Below, one piece after another: positions 12,124 to 23,639 of a stretch of DNA of 60,000 bases. This DNA comes from Symsagittifera roscoffensis. Taxonomy: Eukaryota; Xenacoelomorpha; Acoela; Convolutidae. Every line of letters starts with the position of its first letter. Position 1 is the stretch's first letter. The stretch is from assembly GCF_963678635.1 (NCBI RefSeq), contig NC_087064.1, forward strand, positions 5,680,411-5,740,410, written 5' to 3'. The position numbers and the translations under genes were made by a program. The notes under the pieces were generated by a model. That model made no database searches, was not told the origin of the DNA, and was given only the letters and a program-made list of their open reading frames with translations.

Positions 12124-12560
12124 AATGGGGAGGAATTTTGTATTCGGGTGTGTTTTAGTTTTTTTTTCTTTTTTGTTTTCTACAACACAAAATGAGCTAT
12201 CTCAAGATATCATCGGAATGATCGAATGATACACCAAATTGAAGCCCTTTTAGTTGTGACTTGAACGACTGAAAAAATTTTTCAAAAAACGTTCTCAAAC
12301 GGTCTAAGATTTTTGATTTTCATTTCAAAATCGAGCAAAGAAAGCGAGCCAGCATGCTTACAGCAGCTTTTTTATACTCAATTTAAGCCCTCAAAACTTA
12401 ACTTTACGCAATTAAGTTAGTTTTGGAAACTTTTAGTGTCATTATGGGAATCAAAAACTTCAAAAAAAAATGAAAAAATTTCTGCAAAAAAATTGAAAAA
12501 AACATTGAGTTTTTTTAAGTTTTATTTTTTAATCAAATTTTTGATGAATTTTTGTTTGTG
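12124..12560. repeat. Dispersed repeat R2, copy 2
   Basis: Diverged copy of 4464-4990, in the same orientation: GGGGAGGAATTTTGTATTCG, then a T-rich stretch, CATCGGAATGATCGA, and AAAGCGAGC-like blocks. Non-coding. Confidence 0.6.
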
Positions 12561-12790
12561 TTCGACTTTGTTTTGATCGACTCAACCCTATCTTTCAACT
12601 GTGGTGTAAATCTGTGTTTGACGTTATGTTTGAACTTGTCTACGATTTAATATTTCGACTTTGTGTTCGCTCTTATGTTTCGGCCGACTCGACTTTATGT
12701 TTCGACTTTGAGTTTGACTTTAGTACCTTCTCGACTATGGATTTTCGGTCGAACTCTGACATGTGTTCGACGCGCCTCGGTCGAAACATA
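12560..12790. repeat. Imperfect TTCGACTTT-type array
   Basis: Repeated variants of TTATGTTTCGACTTTG and GTGTTCGAC occur about ten times with irregular spacing, for example at 12650-12665 and 12697-12713. Low-complexity local expansion, placed just left of the secreted-protein exon. Confidence 0.6.
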
Positions 12791-12852
12791 AATCGCAAAA
12801 CTCGACCCGGGAAAGACCAATATACTTTAGTAAAGTTAAAAAGAAACAAGTC

Positions 12853-13275
12853 TTACTCCGGGCTGTAATGGAGAATGATGCCCGAGTTGTTTTCCACTGG
12901 CGAGAGCCACGATCCATTGATGAAGTCTGGCATTTTTATTTTCTTTTTCGAGTCCAGAGGTACAAAACCCTCTTCGTAAGTCCAGCAAATGAAGTTAAGT
13001 CGGTTTTGGAAACTGTTCATGTAGCCCATGATTCTAGTTTCGGCATTCTGCAACTTCGTCAAAATGATATCCTCGAGGCTGACAATTTTCCAGTTGATGT
13101 TTTCCATGCTGAGTTCGAGCCGGATTTGCGGTTCCAGTTTCTGGTTGAGAAGCTCGCTGAAGTTTCCGACCCGCTGTTTAAGGTTCACGAGTTGCTCGGT
13201 GTCTTCGCTTTTTGTCGTTTGAATCGTCAGATAAGTGAGGGTAAAAATTAACCGAATGAAAATACGAGAAACCAT
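12853..13275 (-). CDS. Secreted protein of unknown family, first exon
   Basis: An ATG at 13275 opens a 140-residue frame. The first ~23 residues (MVSRIFIRLIFTLTYLTIQ, then TTKS) form a signal peptide with a likely cleavage before EDTEQ. The mature part has a heptad-like stretch (EQLVNLKQRVGNFSELLNQK) suggesting a coiled coil, one Cys, and predicted N-glycosylation sites (NFS, NGS, NNS). No family recognised. The TAA stop at 12853 overlaps a plausible donor (A|GTAAGA, GT at 12856-12855), so more exons probably lie to the left. Upstream, 13276-13350 is AT-rich with no clear TATA box. Confidence 0.6.
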   Translation of the reverse strand: MVSRIFIRLIFTLTYLTIQTTKSEDTEQLVNLKQRVGNFSELLNQKLEPQIRLELSMENINWKIVSLEDIILTKLQNAETRIMGYMNSFQNRLNFICWTYEEGFVPLDSKKKIKMPDFINGSWLSPVENNSGIILHYSPE

Positions 13276-16224
13276 TTTGCTTTCCCGAACTCTATAACAA
13301 ACGCCCTATGTTTTGAAAAATAAAGTAAGATGTTGTATAAGTTTTAATAATTTCGATTTTAGAAGAACTATGAAAAACACGATGAAAATAGTGCAACTTT
13401 GAAAGGAAAAACAAAAAATAAATGTTGCTCTGTAATCAAATCGTCAGTTTAATTTATGACAAAATCGATAAAGCTAGTTTTTAATTAAAGAAGTTGACTA
13501 TTAAAGAAGGAACAATTAATTGAACTCGAAACAATTTGAAAAATTGTCAATCTTAATTTTGAAAACTAAAAAGAAGAATTAGTCAAAAGAATTGACAAGC
13601 TCTCAAAAGGTCCATTGTTTCATTCGACTGAATCGAAGTTTTCGATTTAATTTCTCGTGACGTAGTCAGTAGGAACACTCTAAATTTGGGGAAAATTTGA
13701 TTCCTTGAGGAGTTTCACTTCTTCTGGTTAGTTTCTATCGCAAACTGAAAGTATATGGAATATATAACGATTGGAATGAAATTCAGAGCTTTATAGTTTA
13801 AATCACTTGTTGGTTAGCTTACTAGCTTATGGCACGTATTTGATCTTTCCCGGTCGACATTGGAGTTTGCTGGTTAGTTGAATATTTCGAGCAGATTTCC
13901 TGAAACGACAGTATAGAAGTGGTGTGTAAATTTGACGCTTGCTTGAAGACCAATAGTTTGAACATATAATACTTTTTCTCCTATTTTGCAGACACCCAAA
14001 TTGTCACGGAAAACTACATTTTAGAGTGAATTTAAATTTAAGGTTAGAGTTTCTTGAATGCATGCAATCAATAAAGCAGAAACGCAATCTATGCAAACAA
14101 ATAAAAATTTCTGTTTCAGGGAAACTATTCAATTTTATTCTGCTTCCCTGTTAATTTAGCTCAATTTATTTTTTTTGAAAAAAAAACGATAAAGGAATCG
14201 AAAAAACGTCAACTCTTTTTTCTTGAAATGCCCAACACTAATTGATGTGTTGATTGCTATAAAAAATACAATGGTTGTGCAAAAAATAGAACACAGTGAG
14301 CGCATTAAATATTTTAAATAAATAATAGATTTAAAGAATAAATTAAGTCAATAACTCACGTTTTTGTCCAGAAGAGTTCAAAATAATTGAGCAATTTTTA
14401 TGACTTTTTTGGTGAAATAACAGAGCGCCAAATATTCCGAACATTGGCCACGGAAAGTATTCGGAATGGGGGGGGGGGATAAATTACGGCAGCTAAATTA
14501 CGGAGTTTCAGATTTATCTTTTCATGTCAATGCATTTTCCTCCTATTAACCTCCGACTATTTGACTTTGCCATTTATTATTTTTGCACTATCAATTCTAC
14601 TCATGGACTTTTTTCAACAATTCCACAGAAATCATGGGTTCTTTTCAGCAATATCACTCTATCCATGAATCAATTTCCGGCTTACTCATACTATGTTGCC
14701 CTGATCTGACTTGCCAACTAAGGAATACAACATGTAAAAACTTTCTCGGAGAGTAGTTCGTCTAAAAGTTTCCTTAAAAATTGAAATCAGATCATCTGTA
14801 TCTCAATCGTGGTCTAAGATGTCTGTCAAAAAAGTTTTTTTACTCTCGAAGATTGTGTGAAGTAAAACGGTACACTGCTAAGGATTGTCAAGTGTTCTTA
14901 ATTAAAAAATCATGAATTTGACTTGCCGGCTAAAGCGTCTGAAGTGTTTCACCTAAAACACTTTATTAGTAAAGTTATTTTTGTCTACTTGCCCTCTCTA
15001 ACATGACTTGTCAAGTAGGACTCAGTGCTGCTTCCATTTTTCGAGTTGAGTTATTATAATTTTTATTCATTTTACTAAATAAAAAGATCTGATATTAAAC
15101 TGACTAAACTGACTTTTGTTCTAGTCTGATAATAAACTGACTAGAAAATAATCAAGGCCGAGGGGGACCCAAGCTCCGACTAAGTTGCTACTAAAGTGAG
15201 GAAAAATTAGTTAAATCATCGACTGAAAATCTACAGTCGGGAAAAGATTATTCGTTGGCAACTAAAACATGACGGCTACCCATTAAACACATAATATAAC
15301 AGATTAAATCAGCATTTCTTTCCTAATTTCGATAAAAGTGGTCAAATATTTGTTCTCGGTTCGGTTTTTTCTGAGAAAAATCCATCCTCGCAATTATAAT
15401 TTTCACAATATGAAGGTTTGAGCTGATAATATTTCTGATTATTTTGATGCTTTGAATAGCTGTTGGTTATTTCGCTTGTTTTTCATCTCTTTAAAAGCAA
15501 AACAAAAATACATGACGTAATTTATTATTATTATGATTAATTTTAAATAATCTCATTTCATGGCTTTTCATAACTTTTTCTGCTTGACTTTGTTCGATTT
15601 CGACCAAATCTGATACGTAATTTGCTTTGCCTGTTTCAACATCAGACATCAAGATCAAAATTTTGTTTCCAAACTTCTGCTTTTTATTAAGTCAAGTTGC
15701 GACGTGACTTTTCGCTAAGGGTTTTTTTTAAATTCTGCTGGTCTGCAGTAAAATTTTGAACAAAAACGTTTGTTTTATATCAAAAAGTCTTCAAGAGTTG
15801 CCGTTTTCGAGTCGTTTGGCGACATACGTTGTTTCAAGGCAGTTAGTTTTGGCAGTTACTTTATATTAACTCATTATAGCTGAACAAACCTTTGTTTTTC
15901 GAAAGTCAATTTGAAAGCAGAGAAAATAAACTGTTTCGGAAACCAAACAAAGAAAACCGGTTGCTGTGCAGGTAGCACAGAATGTTCCGACCATATTGAA
16001 AAAATTAGAAATTGTTTTTTACTTCTTTTTAATTTAGTGTCGTTTTTGTGGGTGGTGTGTTTTGAAAACTTTATGATCACAAAAGTTCCTAAAGTAAGTT
16101 AGAAATCGAGTCAAGAAAAATCATCAATTTAGTAAATTAGGCATGATCGACAACATACGACCGACTCCAAAAAAGAAAAAATAAAATTATTCAAAAGAAA
16201 ACTTGATCCATTTACCTTGATCCA
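13276..16224. other. No gene recognised
   Basis: AT-rich, non-coding as far as visible. A G tract of 11 lies at 14468-14478, and short AAACTGACTA-like repeats occur near 15090-15145. A second hairpin plus 13-mer like that at 10286 sits at 15965-15992. Confidence 0.6.
14468..14478. repeat. Poly-G tract (11 G)
   Basis: Mononucleotide run preceded by AAAGTATTCGGAAT. Confidence 0.95.
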
Positions 16225-17000
16225 TATGGATATATATGTGGATTATCTGAGACAAACAGAGCCACGCACTGAATCGAGAGCTGTGCGAGCATTATTAACA
16301 AAGGTGGACCATATCAAGTGAAGTTAATAGTGGATGGGTTTAGCATGTATACCAAGACCTACGTCACAACAGACAGTGACCAAATAGGACAGATATGTTT
16401 GGGTCAGGAAGATCTGAAGGTTCGTAGAATCGGTCATGACGCCATGATGGAACAATGGATACACATTGGACCACTGCACATCTGCTAAACACCGATGAAA
16501 AAAAGATCGAAAACAGGACTTCTAGACACAGGAGCAGTGGTCAGTGCAATGCCGATAAAGACATGGGAAAGAATGGGCTTTACCAGGGACGACTTAACAT
16601 CAAGGAATTTATGATTAGCAGCCGCTAACCGTGGACCGATCTACGTGCTGGAGAGAGCGCCAATAAAAAACCTCCACATGGTAGGACAGAATCTCTGGAT
16701 GAATTTTTCCGTGGTGGAGAACCTGGACGATTTGGATCAGTTCTTTTGGGGCGCGACTTTGCCAGGAATCTTTACCTGATGATCGACCTCAATAATGGAC
16801 TGATAAGGATCAGGAACCCAGACAGGAAGTATGTAAGGCGACCAGAATAACTGATGAAAATAAGGTACTACTTTTTTAGACAGAAAAGTAAAACTACAGC
16901 CCGGGCAGGCAGTAGTAGCGATTTTTAGGATGAGAAATTTAAACTCATTGAGTGATAGTAAGCAGGTTTGCTAGGTATCCAACCCAAACAGTCAAAGTTC
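16225..17000 (+). pseudogene. Gag-protease region remnant
   Basis: Translates in pieces to IYVDYLRQTEPRTESRAVRA, DGFSMYTKTYVTT and QIGQICLGQEDLKVRRIGHD, each matching the young ORF1 (residues ~720-800). The aspartic protease active site is still readable as GLLDTGAVVSAMPIKTWE. Stops interrupt the frame, for example near 16488. Confidence 0.75.
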
Positions 17001-17001
17001 A

Positions 17002-18495
17002 TTGGTTTTAGGCCGGAGCTTTTCCGTAACACGAAACGGGCTGTGTGAGTGTATTGTTGAATACACTGGACACAACGGTTTCGATCGAAGGAAACGTGAC
17101 TACGCTTTTCCGATGATAAGGGACTATGAAGAAACACCAGACCTAAAGAAGCATCCTGTAAAGGACAGTCCATTTTATGCGAATAAAGACGTGGTCTTAA
17201 AGAGGATTAAAGAATTGAAGTCTATAAATAAAATATTTTCAATGAGATCCGAGACGGATGACGGCTTGCCAAGTTGCTCGAACTTTCCTGAACGCTCCTC
17301 GTCATATGAATTAGAGTCTGACAAACCAGTTTTGCCAGAGATAGAGCACTTGAGAGTTAAGATAGGTGAGTGAAAGTCTGAGTCGCCAAAGGCAGTTTTA
17401 AATCGAAACGCGGACGTTTGTTCAAAACATAAGGCGGATATTGGTTGTTGTAATTTCGTCGAACACGAAATCGAACTAGAAGAAGGCGCCGTTACCCACA
17501 GGGAGTGCGCAAGGCACATGACATCTTATAAATTGGAAGCGTGCCGAGCGCAAATATAAATGTTGCTCGAATACGATATGATAGAACCCTCAAAGTCACT
17601 TTGAGCTTGTGGAAAGAAAGGGGCTAAAAAGAAAGGGGGACAGCTAAAATTCTGTTGCGACTTTCGCTACCTGAACGCGGTGACCTTAGAGGATGCCTAC
17701 CCAATACCACATGTAGATGAGAGCCTCGCGAAACTTGGCGATGACAAGTTTTTCACTACACTGGATCTGGGTTCTGCCTTCTGGCAGGTTCCTCTGCGAA
17801 AGAATGAGAGAGAAAAGACTGGATTTGCATGTGAGATGGGTTCGTACCAGTGGAAGAGGATGCCTTTTGGCTTGTGCAAAGAAACGGCGACCTTTCAAAG
17901 ACTGATGGCTCAGGCTTTGACCAGAGTAACAAAGAAGTACGAGAATCTCGTGAATTGCTACGTGGATGACGTGGTCATAGCGGCACCCATCTTAGCAGAT
18001 CACATTGACAGACTCGTTGAGGTCCTCGACTGCATGAAGGGAGCCGGCTTGAAATGCAAACCGTCGAAATGTGAGATCCGTAGGGACTCAATCAAGTACC
18101 TGGGAAGAATGGCAGACAGGCATGGCGTGTGGCCGGATCCAGATGCGGTGGAGGCCATGTTAACATGGAAGGCCCCCAGAACGGACACACAGCTCATGAG
18201 CTTCCTGGGATTTGCCAATTATTACCGTGATTTCATAGACAAAGTGAACCCAATGCAGCAATTGATGCGCAACAAACGGAAGAAGTTCGAAAAGAATGAA
18301 AGAGCTCAGGAAGCTTTCGAGAATCTAAAGCGGGAACTGTGCGAAGCCCCACTGCTAGGCATGCCCACGGAGAAAAGCATGTACGTTCTCGACACTGATA
18401 CTTCAATGGTAGCCATCTCAAGAATACTGCATAAGGAGCAAGAATGGAATGGGAGAACAGTTCTCCGTCGCCTTGCATATGCAGTAAAATGTTGA
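17002..18495 (+). pseudogene. Reverse transcriptase remnant, copy A
   Basis: The longest open part gives DAYPIPHVDESL, FFTTLDLGSAFWQVPLRK, MPFGLCKETATFQRLM and the catalytic CYVDDVVIA, followed by YLGRMADRHG and SFLGFANYYRDF: a Ty3/gypsy RT with its fingers, palm and connection. In-frame stops lie upstream at 17371-17373 and ~17558. The frame breaks at ~18495, where RNase H continues in another frame. Confidence 0.85.
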
Positions 18496-18992
18496 GCCAC
18501 ACTGAAATGAAATATGGTGCACCAAAAGCAGAAATGTATGCGGTAGTTACGTTCGTGGAGGAGTACTGCGCTTACTTGGGGAGTGCTCTCTTTAAGTTGC
18601 GTTTATATAACAGAGCCCTATCCTGGTTGAAGAAGTACTCGGTGGACCAGAGTTGTATTGGTCGTTGGATAGTCACGTTGGATGGCTACCACATGATAAT
18701 CGAGCACAGGATGAGCGACAAGCACCAAAATGCTGACAGCCTCAGTAGGAAGACTGAGTTTTATGAGAGACTGGAGCAGAAGCAGGCCAGTCAGGCGGAA
18801 ATCATGGAAGAATTCTCGTTTCTGGACGAAGAGACTTATGAAGCGCTTCCCTTGACGAAATGGTTGGACATGTCAGGACATCCAATTCCGGGACACCCAG
18901 AATTACCAGTGGAGAAAGCTGCAGAAACAAATATTGCTTTCAAAAGGAACCCGGTGCCCTTGGATCTGTTGCTACAATCGAACCTTTGCTAG
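18444..18992 (+). pseudogene. RNase H remnant
   Basis: Continues RT copy A in another frame. Motifs are KYGAPKAEMYAVVTFVEEY, LYNRALSWLKKYS, GRWIVTLDGYHMIIEHR and DKHQNADSLSRKTEF, typical of the Ty3/gypsy RNase H and aligned to young ORF1 residues ~1500-1610. It ends near DLLLQSN and then jumps directly to the integrase zinc finger. The ~350-residue acidic spacer of the young copy is absent. Confidence 0.8.
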
Positions 18993-18999
18993 ATAAAAC

Positions 19000-19700
19000 G
19001 GTGCAGGTCACACCACAAGTGGGTAACAGCATGTCTGTCATGCCAACAGGTGAATGATTCCAGGAAATTGCGCTTTCCAATGCAGTCAAAAGAGTCAGCC
19101 AAAATCAATGAAGTGGTACAGGTCGATCATCAGAAGATATGCATGACATACAGTGGCTACAATCAGGTCCTTGTGATGATAGATTTACTCACAAAGTATG
19201 CAGAGGCCTGCCCTGCATAGCTGCCTCGGCCGAAGAAACATGCGATTATCTGATCAATACGTGGATAGCAAGACATGGATGTCCAATGACATTCCAATCG
19301 GACAATGGGACAGCTTTCGTAGGAGTACTTACCAAGGAGCTCATGAGACGTTCTCAAGTAGCTCAGGCTCATTCTACGACGTATCATCCTAAAACTAACG
19401 GCTTGGTGGAAAGACAAAATCGGACTCTGGTGTCGATGTTGAGGGTGTACTGTTACCGATGCATGACTGATTGGGTGATTGGGATAGATATCTTCCACAA
19501 GTGATGCGAGCTTATAACAGCACGCAACATTCCACCACAGGAATTTTTCCGCACGTGATGTTGACTGGACATGAAAAGTTTTTGCTTTTGACGTTTTTTT
19601 CCAGAGTATTAAGGAAAGAAAACATCGCCACAAGTCTATGCAAGGGACGTGATCAGACGTCAGCAAGAGCTGTACGACTTGTGTAGTACGACGGCCGAGC
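19000..19700 (+). pseudogene. Integrase remnant
   Basis: Starts with the second half of the zinc-binding region (WVTACLSCQQV). The core follows: VVQVDHQKICM with the first Asp, FQSDNGTAFVG with the second, and KTNGLVERQNRTLVSML with the Glu. At ~19485 a frame change leads into YLPQVMRAYNSTQHSTTGI. All three catalytic residues are still present, but the gene is broken. Confidence 0.8.
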
Positions 19701-20253
19701 TGCGCACTTTCAGAACCCTAAGCCACACAACCCATCCACAGAGGACTGGTGTATACCTGGAGGCATGGAGGAGGGCGATTATCTGATGATGGACCTTGCT
19801 TGCGAGGTCAAGGAGAAAGGTACCGTGTAAAAGAACGATGGGAAAGAAGCTCTAGAAGAAGGGACAAGTCGGCCGCTGGACCTGGATCCTAATGAAACAA
19901 TTGAGGCGGATGAGGAAACCTTACCTACGCAGAAGAGGGCTGGAAAAATCCCGAGCAGATAGAGGTTCCCAAGAAAATGGAACCGGATCTACCCTTTACA
20001 ATGCAAACAAGACAGAGTGACGGGACAAGACCTGAAAAGAAATCGAACGCTTACGAAGACGACTTTGTAGTGGACAGGATAGACCTGAAAAAATAGTGGG
20101 AGAATTGGTGGGTTTAGAGGAGATACCCGCGTCACAAGACTTAGACATCGTCGAAGAACAAGATAGTGTCACGATTCAGGACATAGACCGCGAGAGCAGG
20201 AAATAGATAAGGAATGACAAGAGGATCCTTCCTGGGCAGCCCTGGAAAGGCAA
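19700..20253 (+). pseudogene. Decayed acidic tail of old ORF1
   Basis: Frameshifted remains of the post-integrase region. PHNPSTEDWCIPGG matches the young PHVPSPEDWCLPKD, and DLACEVKEKGT matches VEPACEVNEKGT. No intact frame of useful length. Confidence 0.6.
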
Positions 20254-20937
20254 TTGCTCATTCCTGCGTCCAACCTTAACTTAATATCCTGTTTGAGATT
20301 GAAGTGGACATTTTTTGATGGATATTTTTGTCCGGGGAGTGGGGGTAGGATTAGCCACACTGAAAAATTAATCTTAAAAAAGTTAAAAATAGCAAGAGAA
20401 ACAGGTGACCTAGAGGCAGAAACATATGAAGACCCTAAGAAACCAGACATAGGAAGAGTAGTACAGTCATATTTTAAATTGCCTGATGAGAAATCAAGCA
20501 GCATAATACTAACAGATAGCGAAATTATACTTACAAATAGGACATGTGCGATAGCGATCACCGCGGACATGAGTTATAGAACATCGTTAACAGCAGACTT
20601 TCAGAGAGAATACAAAAACATAGAATTTTTATCGAATCAAAGACCAGGAATAGGCGGTGTAGCAGCCTTGCCTGCGGCGGCTTCACAAATACCAGAAAAA
20701 AACTTATGCTTCTTGGTGACGAGGGCGACGGAAAAGCAGCAGGTGAACCCTGAAGATTTGGTTCTGTCCCTGATGAGATTGAGAGACTTCCTTCCTAGTG
20801 GAGAGGGAGGTGAAAGAACTAACGCAAACCGAGGACGACTTTATCCTCGGGAGCTGTATGCGCTGATACATATTATCTTTTCTGATATCAACATAGAAGT
20901 GTATACACATAAAAACTACTATTTGAGTATAGGTTGA
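20254..20937 (+). pseudogene. Macro-domain-like C-terminus of old ORF1
   Basis: A 227-codon open frame in an otherwise stop-ridden copy. It aligns to the last ~190 residues of the young ORF1: HTEKLILKKLKIARETGDLE, then AIAITADMSYRTSLTADFQR, QRPGIGGVAALP, LCFLVTRA, NRGRLYPRELYALIHIIFSD and YYLSIG. The pattern resembles TARG1/OARD1-type macro domains: an ITAD strand, an FxREY helix, a PG-G-AAL loop, an xLVTR strand and a C-terminal helix plus strand. The glycine-rich ADP-ribose loops are not evident. The frame ends in TGA at 20935-20937, beside the rearrangement junction. Confidence 0.6.
20322..20350 (+). promoter_or_regulatory. Conserved 29-nt block in the old copy
   Basis: Exact match to 52202-52230 (reverse complement). 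See that entry. Confidence 0.5.
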
Positions 20938-20940
20938 GAA

Positions 20941-22414
20941 ATTTTTAGGATTAGAAATTTAAATTCATTGAGTGATAGTAAGCAGGTTTGCTAGGTATCC
21001 AACCCAAACAGTCAAAGTTCATTGGTTTTAGGCCGGAGCTTTTCCGTAACACGAAGGAAACGTGACTACGCTTTGCCGATGATAACGGACTATGAAGAAA
21101 CACCAAACCTAAAGAAGCATCCTGTAAAGGACAGTCCATTTTATGCGAATAAAGTTGTGGTCTTAAAGAGGATTAAAGAATTGAAATCTATAAATAAAAT
21201 ATTTTCAATGAGATCCGAGACGGATGACGGCTTGCCAAGTTGCTCGAACTTTCCTGAACGCCCCTTGTCATATGAATTAGAGTCTGAAAAACCAGTTTTG
21301 CCAGAGTTAGAGCGTTTGAGAGGTAAGATAGGTGAGGGAAAGTCTGAGTCGCCAAAGGCAGTTTTAAATCGAAACGCGGACGTTTGTTCAAAACATAAGG
21401 CGGATATTGGTTGTTGTAATTTCGTCGAACACCAAATCGAACTAGAAGAAGGCGCCGTTACCCACAGGGAGTGCGCAAGGCGCATGACATCTTATAAATT
21501 GGAAGCGTGCCGTGCGCAAATATAAATGTTGCTCGAATACGATATGATAGAACCCTTAAAGTCACTTTGAGCTTGTGGAGTTGTCATGGCTAAAAAGAAA
21601 GGGGGACACCTAAATTTCTGTTGCGACTTTCGCTACCTGAACGCGGTGACCTTAAAGGATGCCTACCCAATACCACATGTAGATGAGAGCCTCGCGAAAC
21701 TTGGCGATGCCAAGTTTTTCACTACACTGGATCTGGGTTCTGCCTTCTGGCCGGTTCCTCTGCGAAAGATTGAGAGAGAAAAGACTGGATTTGCATGTGA
21801 GATGGGTTCGTACCAGTGGAAGACGATGCCTTTTGGCTTGTGCAAAGAAACGGCGACCTTTCAAAGACTGATGGCTCAGGTTTTGACCAGAGTAACAAAG
21901 AAGTACGAGAATCTCGTGAATTGCTACGTGGATGACGTGGTCATAGCGGCACCCATCTTAGCAGATCACATTGACAGACTCGTTGAGGTCCTCGAATGCA
22001 TGAAGGGAGCCGGCTTGAAATGCAAACCGTCGAAATGTGAGATCCGTAGGGACTCAATCAAGTACCTGGGAAGAATGGCAGACAGGCATGGCGTGTGGCC
22101 GGATCCAGATGCGGTGGAGGCCATGTTAAGATGGAAGGCCCCCAGAACGGACACACAGCTCATGAGCTTCCTGGGATTTGCCAATTATTACCGTGATTTC
22201 ATAGACAAAGTGAACCCAATGCAGCAATTGATGCGCAACAAACGGAAGAAGTTCGAAAAGAATGAAAGAGCTCAGGAAGCTTTCGAGAATCTAAAGCGGG
22301 AACTGTGCGAAGCCCCACTGCTAGGCATGCCCACGGAGAAAAGCATGTACGTTCTCGACACTGATACTTCAATGGTAGCCATCTCAAGAATACTGCATAA
22401 GGAGCAAGAATGGA
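20941..22414 (+). pseudogene. Reverse transcriptase remnant, copy B (internal duplication)
   Basis: Near-identical duplicate of 16921-18454, starting at ATTTTTAGGA in both places. It keeps the CYVDDVVIA active site and shares the TAA after CRAQI with copy A. A ~58 bp deletion with CGAA at its edges removes sequence present in copy A at ~17037-17090. It also lacks the TGA that copy A has at ~17371. At 22415 the sequence switches from RNase H coding to ORF2-type coding. Confidence 0.85.
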
Positions 22415-23600
22415 ACTTCTGACGCCTCGCGAACTGAGCCAAACAACAGAAGTGCAAATCCCAGCAGAGTCCGGCAGAGTGACGATCCCGGATCCAAGCA
22501 ACAGCTGGTGGAAACCGCTGGCCGACTCGTGGCCAAGAGGAGTGTGTCAGGTTCCGGGGTGACTGCACCCTATGGAACAATCGATGATACCGGCAGATTG
22601 GAGCTCTCCTCAAAAACAATGGAGAGCACAGGAGCTGCTGCCGTGATGAAATCAGTAAAAACCTCAAGAACCTCCGACAGGAAGATAAGAGAAATGCTCA
22701 AGAAGAAAGTAAACAGCTTCACAGGAGTCCCAGAGACGGATATGCGAGTGTGTTTCAACCGATTGACGTGAAGTCCAGCAATAATCGTGAAACAACCACC
22801 TCATGGAACGTCGCATTTTACATTGGGCGATAGTCTAGTGAGAGTTTTGCTAAAGCTGAGAACCTCGTGGATCGCTACGGTGATGGCGTTCGGAGTCGCC
22901 ACAATAGCCCAATTGTATTGGATGGTGGAATTTATGAACCCGGAAAGGATCGTGGACATAATGATTCTAATTGGCACAAATAACGTGTCCAAGAGCTCGG
23001 ATGCAGAGGAAGATCAATGGGAGTCAATGCTGGAATGCCTGCTTACCATAGTGTGGCAGAAGTTTCGGTGCGCGGAACTGACCGTTTGCACCATACCGAT
23101 GAGCACAAGAATACAATCGTCCACAGGAAGAAGACACAATGAAAGAGTCGTTAGATGGAACAACATCGTGCGAAATCTGGCGGGTCGTAATGCTGGACGA
23201 ATAATCCTGATGGATTTGGAACTTGAACTGAGGGCTCTGGACCAGGTCAGATCTAATTCTGATGGAATACACTTTGACAGTATAGAAGGACAAGGCTTGA
23301 TGAACCATGTATTCCAGGAGCGACTAAATGAGTTGGAAGTTGAACCTTTCGACACAGAAGTACTCAAAACAGAAGAAGCGACAAACGTGCCGGTGATCTG
23401 GACATTTGTGTTTGCTAATCTGGAGCCACGCATGGGATCAGTCCCAGCCGTGCCACAAGTGCTGCAGAGCTCGAGCGAGTGAGGACAGAGGCCAGACGTA
23501 TTGGATCTACTACACGAGGCACCAGTATGGAGGACCCTTCATCCCCAACGAAGGTTGGGACCAGTTAACCAAGCGGTGGAAACAACTTCACGCACCCCAG
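22415..23600 (+). pseudogene. Old ORF2: SGNH hydrolase-like domain
   Basis: The open frame 22787-23482 matches young ORF2 residues ~400-600. It has block I FTLGDSLVRVL (Ser nucleophile), block III ILIGTNNVSKS and block V SDGIHFDS (Asp/His), the hallmarks of SGNH/GDSL hydrolases. The preceding piece (22430-22770) is Ser/Lys-rich and matches nothing clearly. Stops separate the pieces. Confidence 0.7.
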
Positions 23601-23639
23601 ATCTGAGACGACGACGAGTATAAGCAAGGAAGAGTGACA

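Noticed and set aside
17002-20937. Functional retroelement at 16-21 kb
   Set aside because: RT, RNase H and integrase lie in different frames with internal stops, and Gag is missing.
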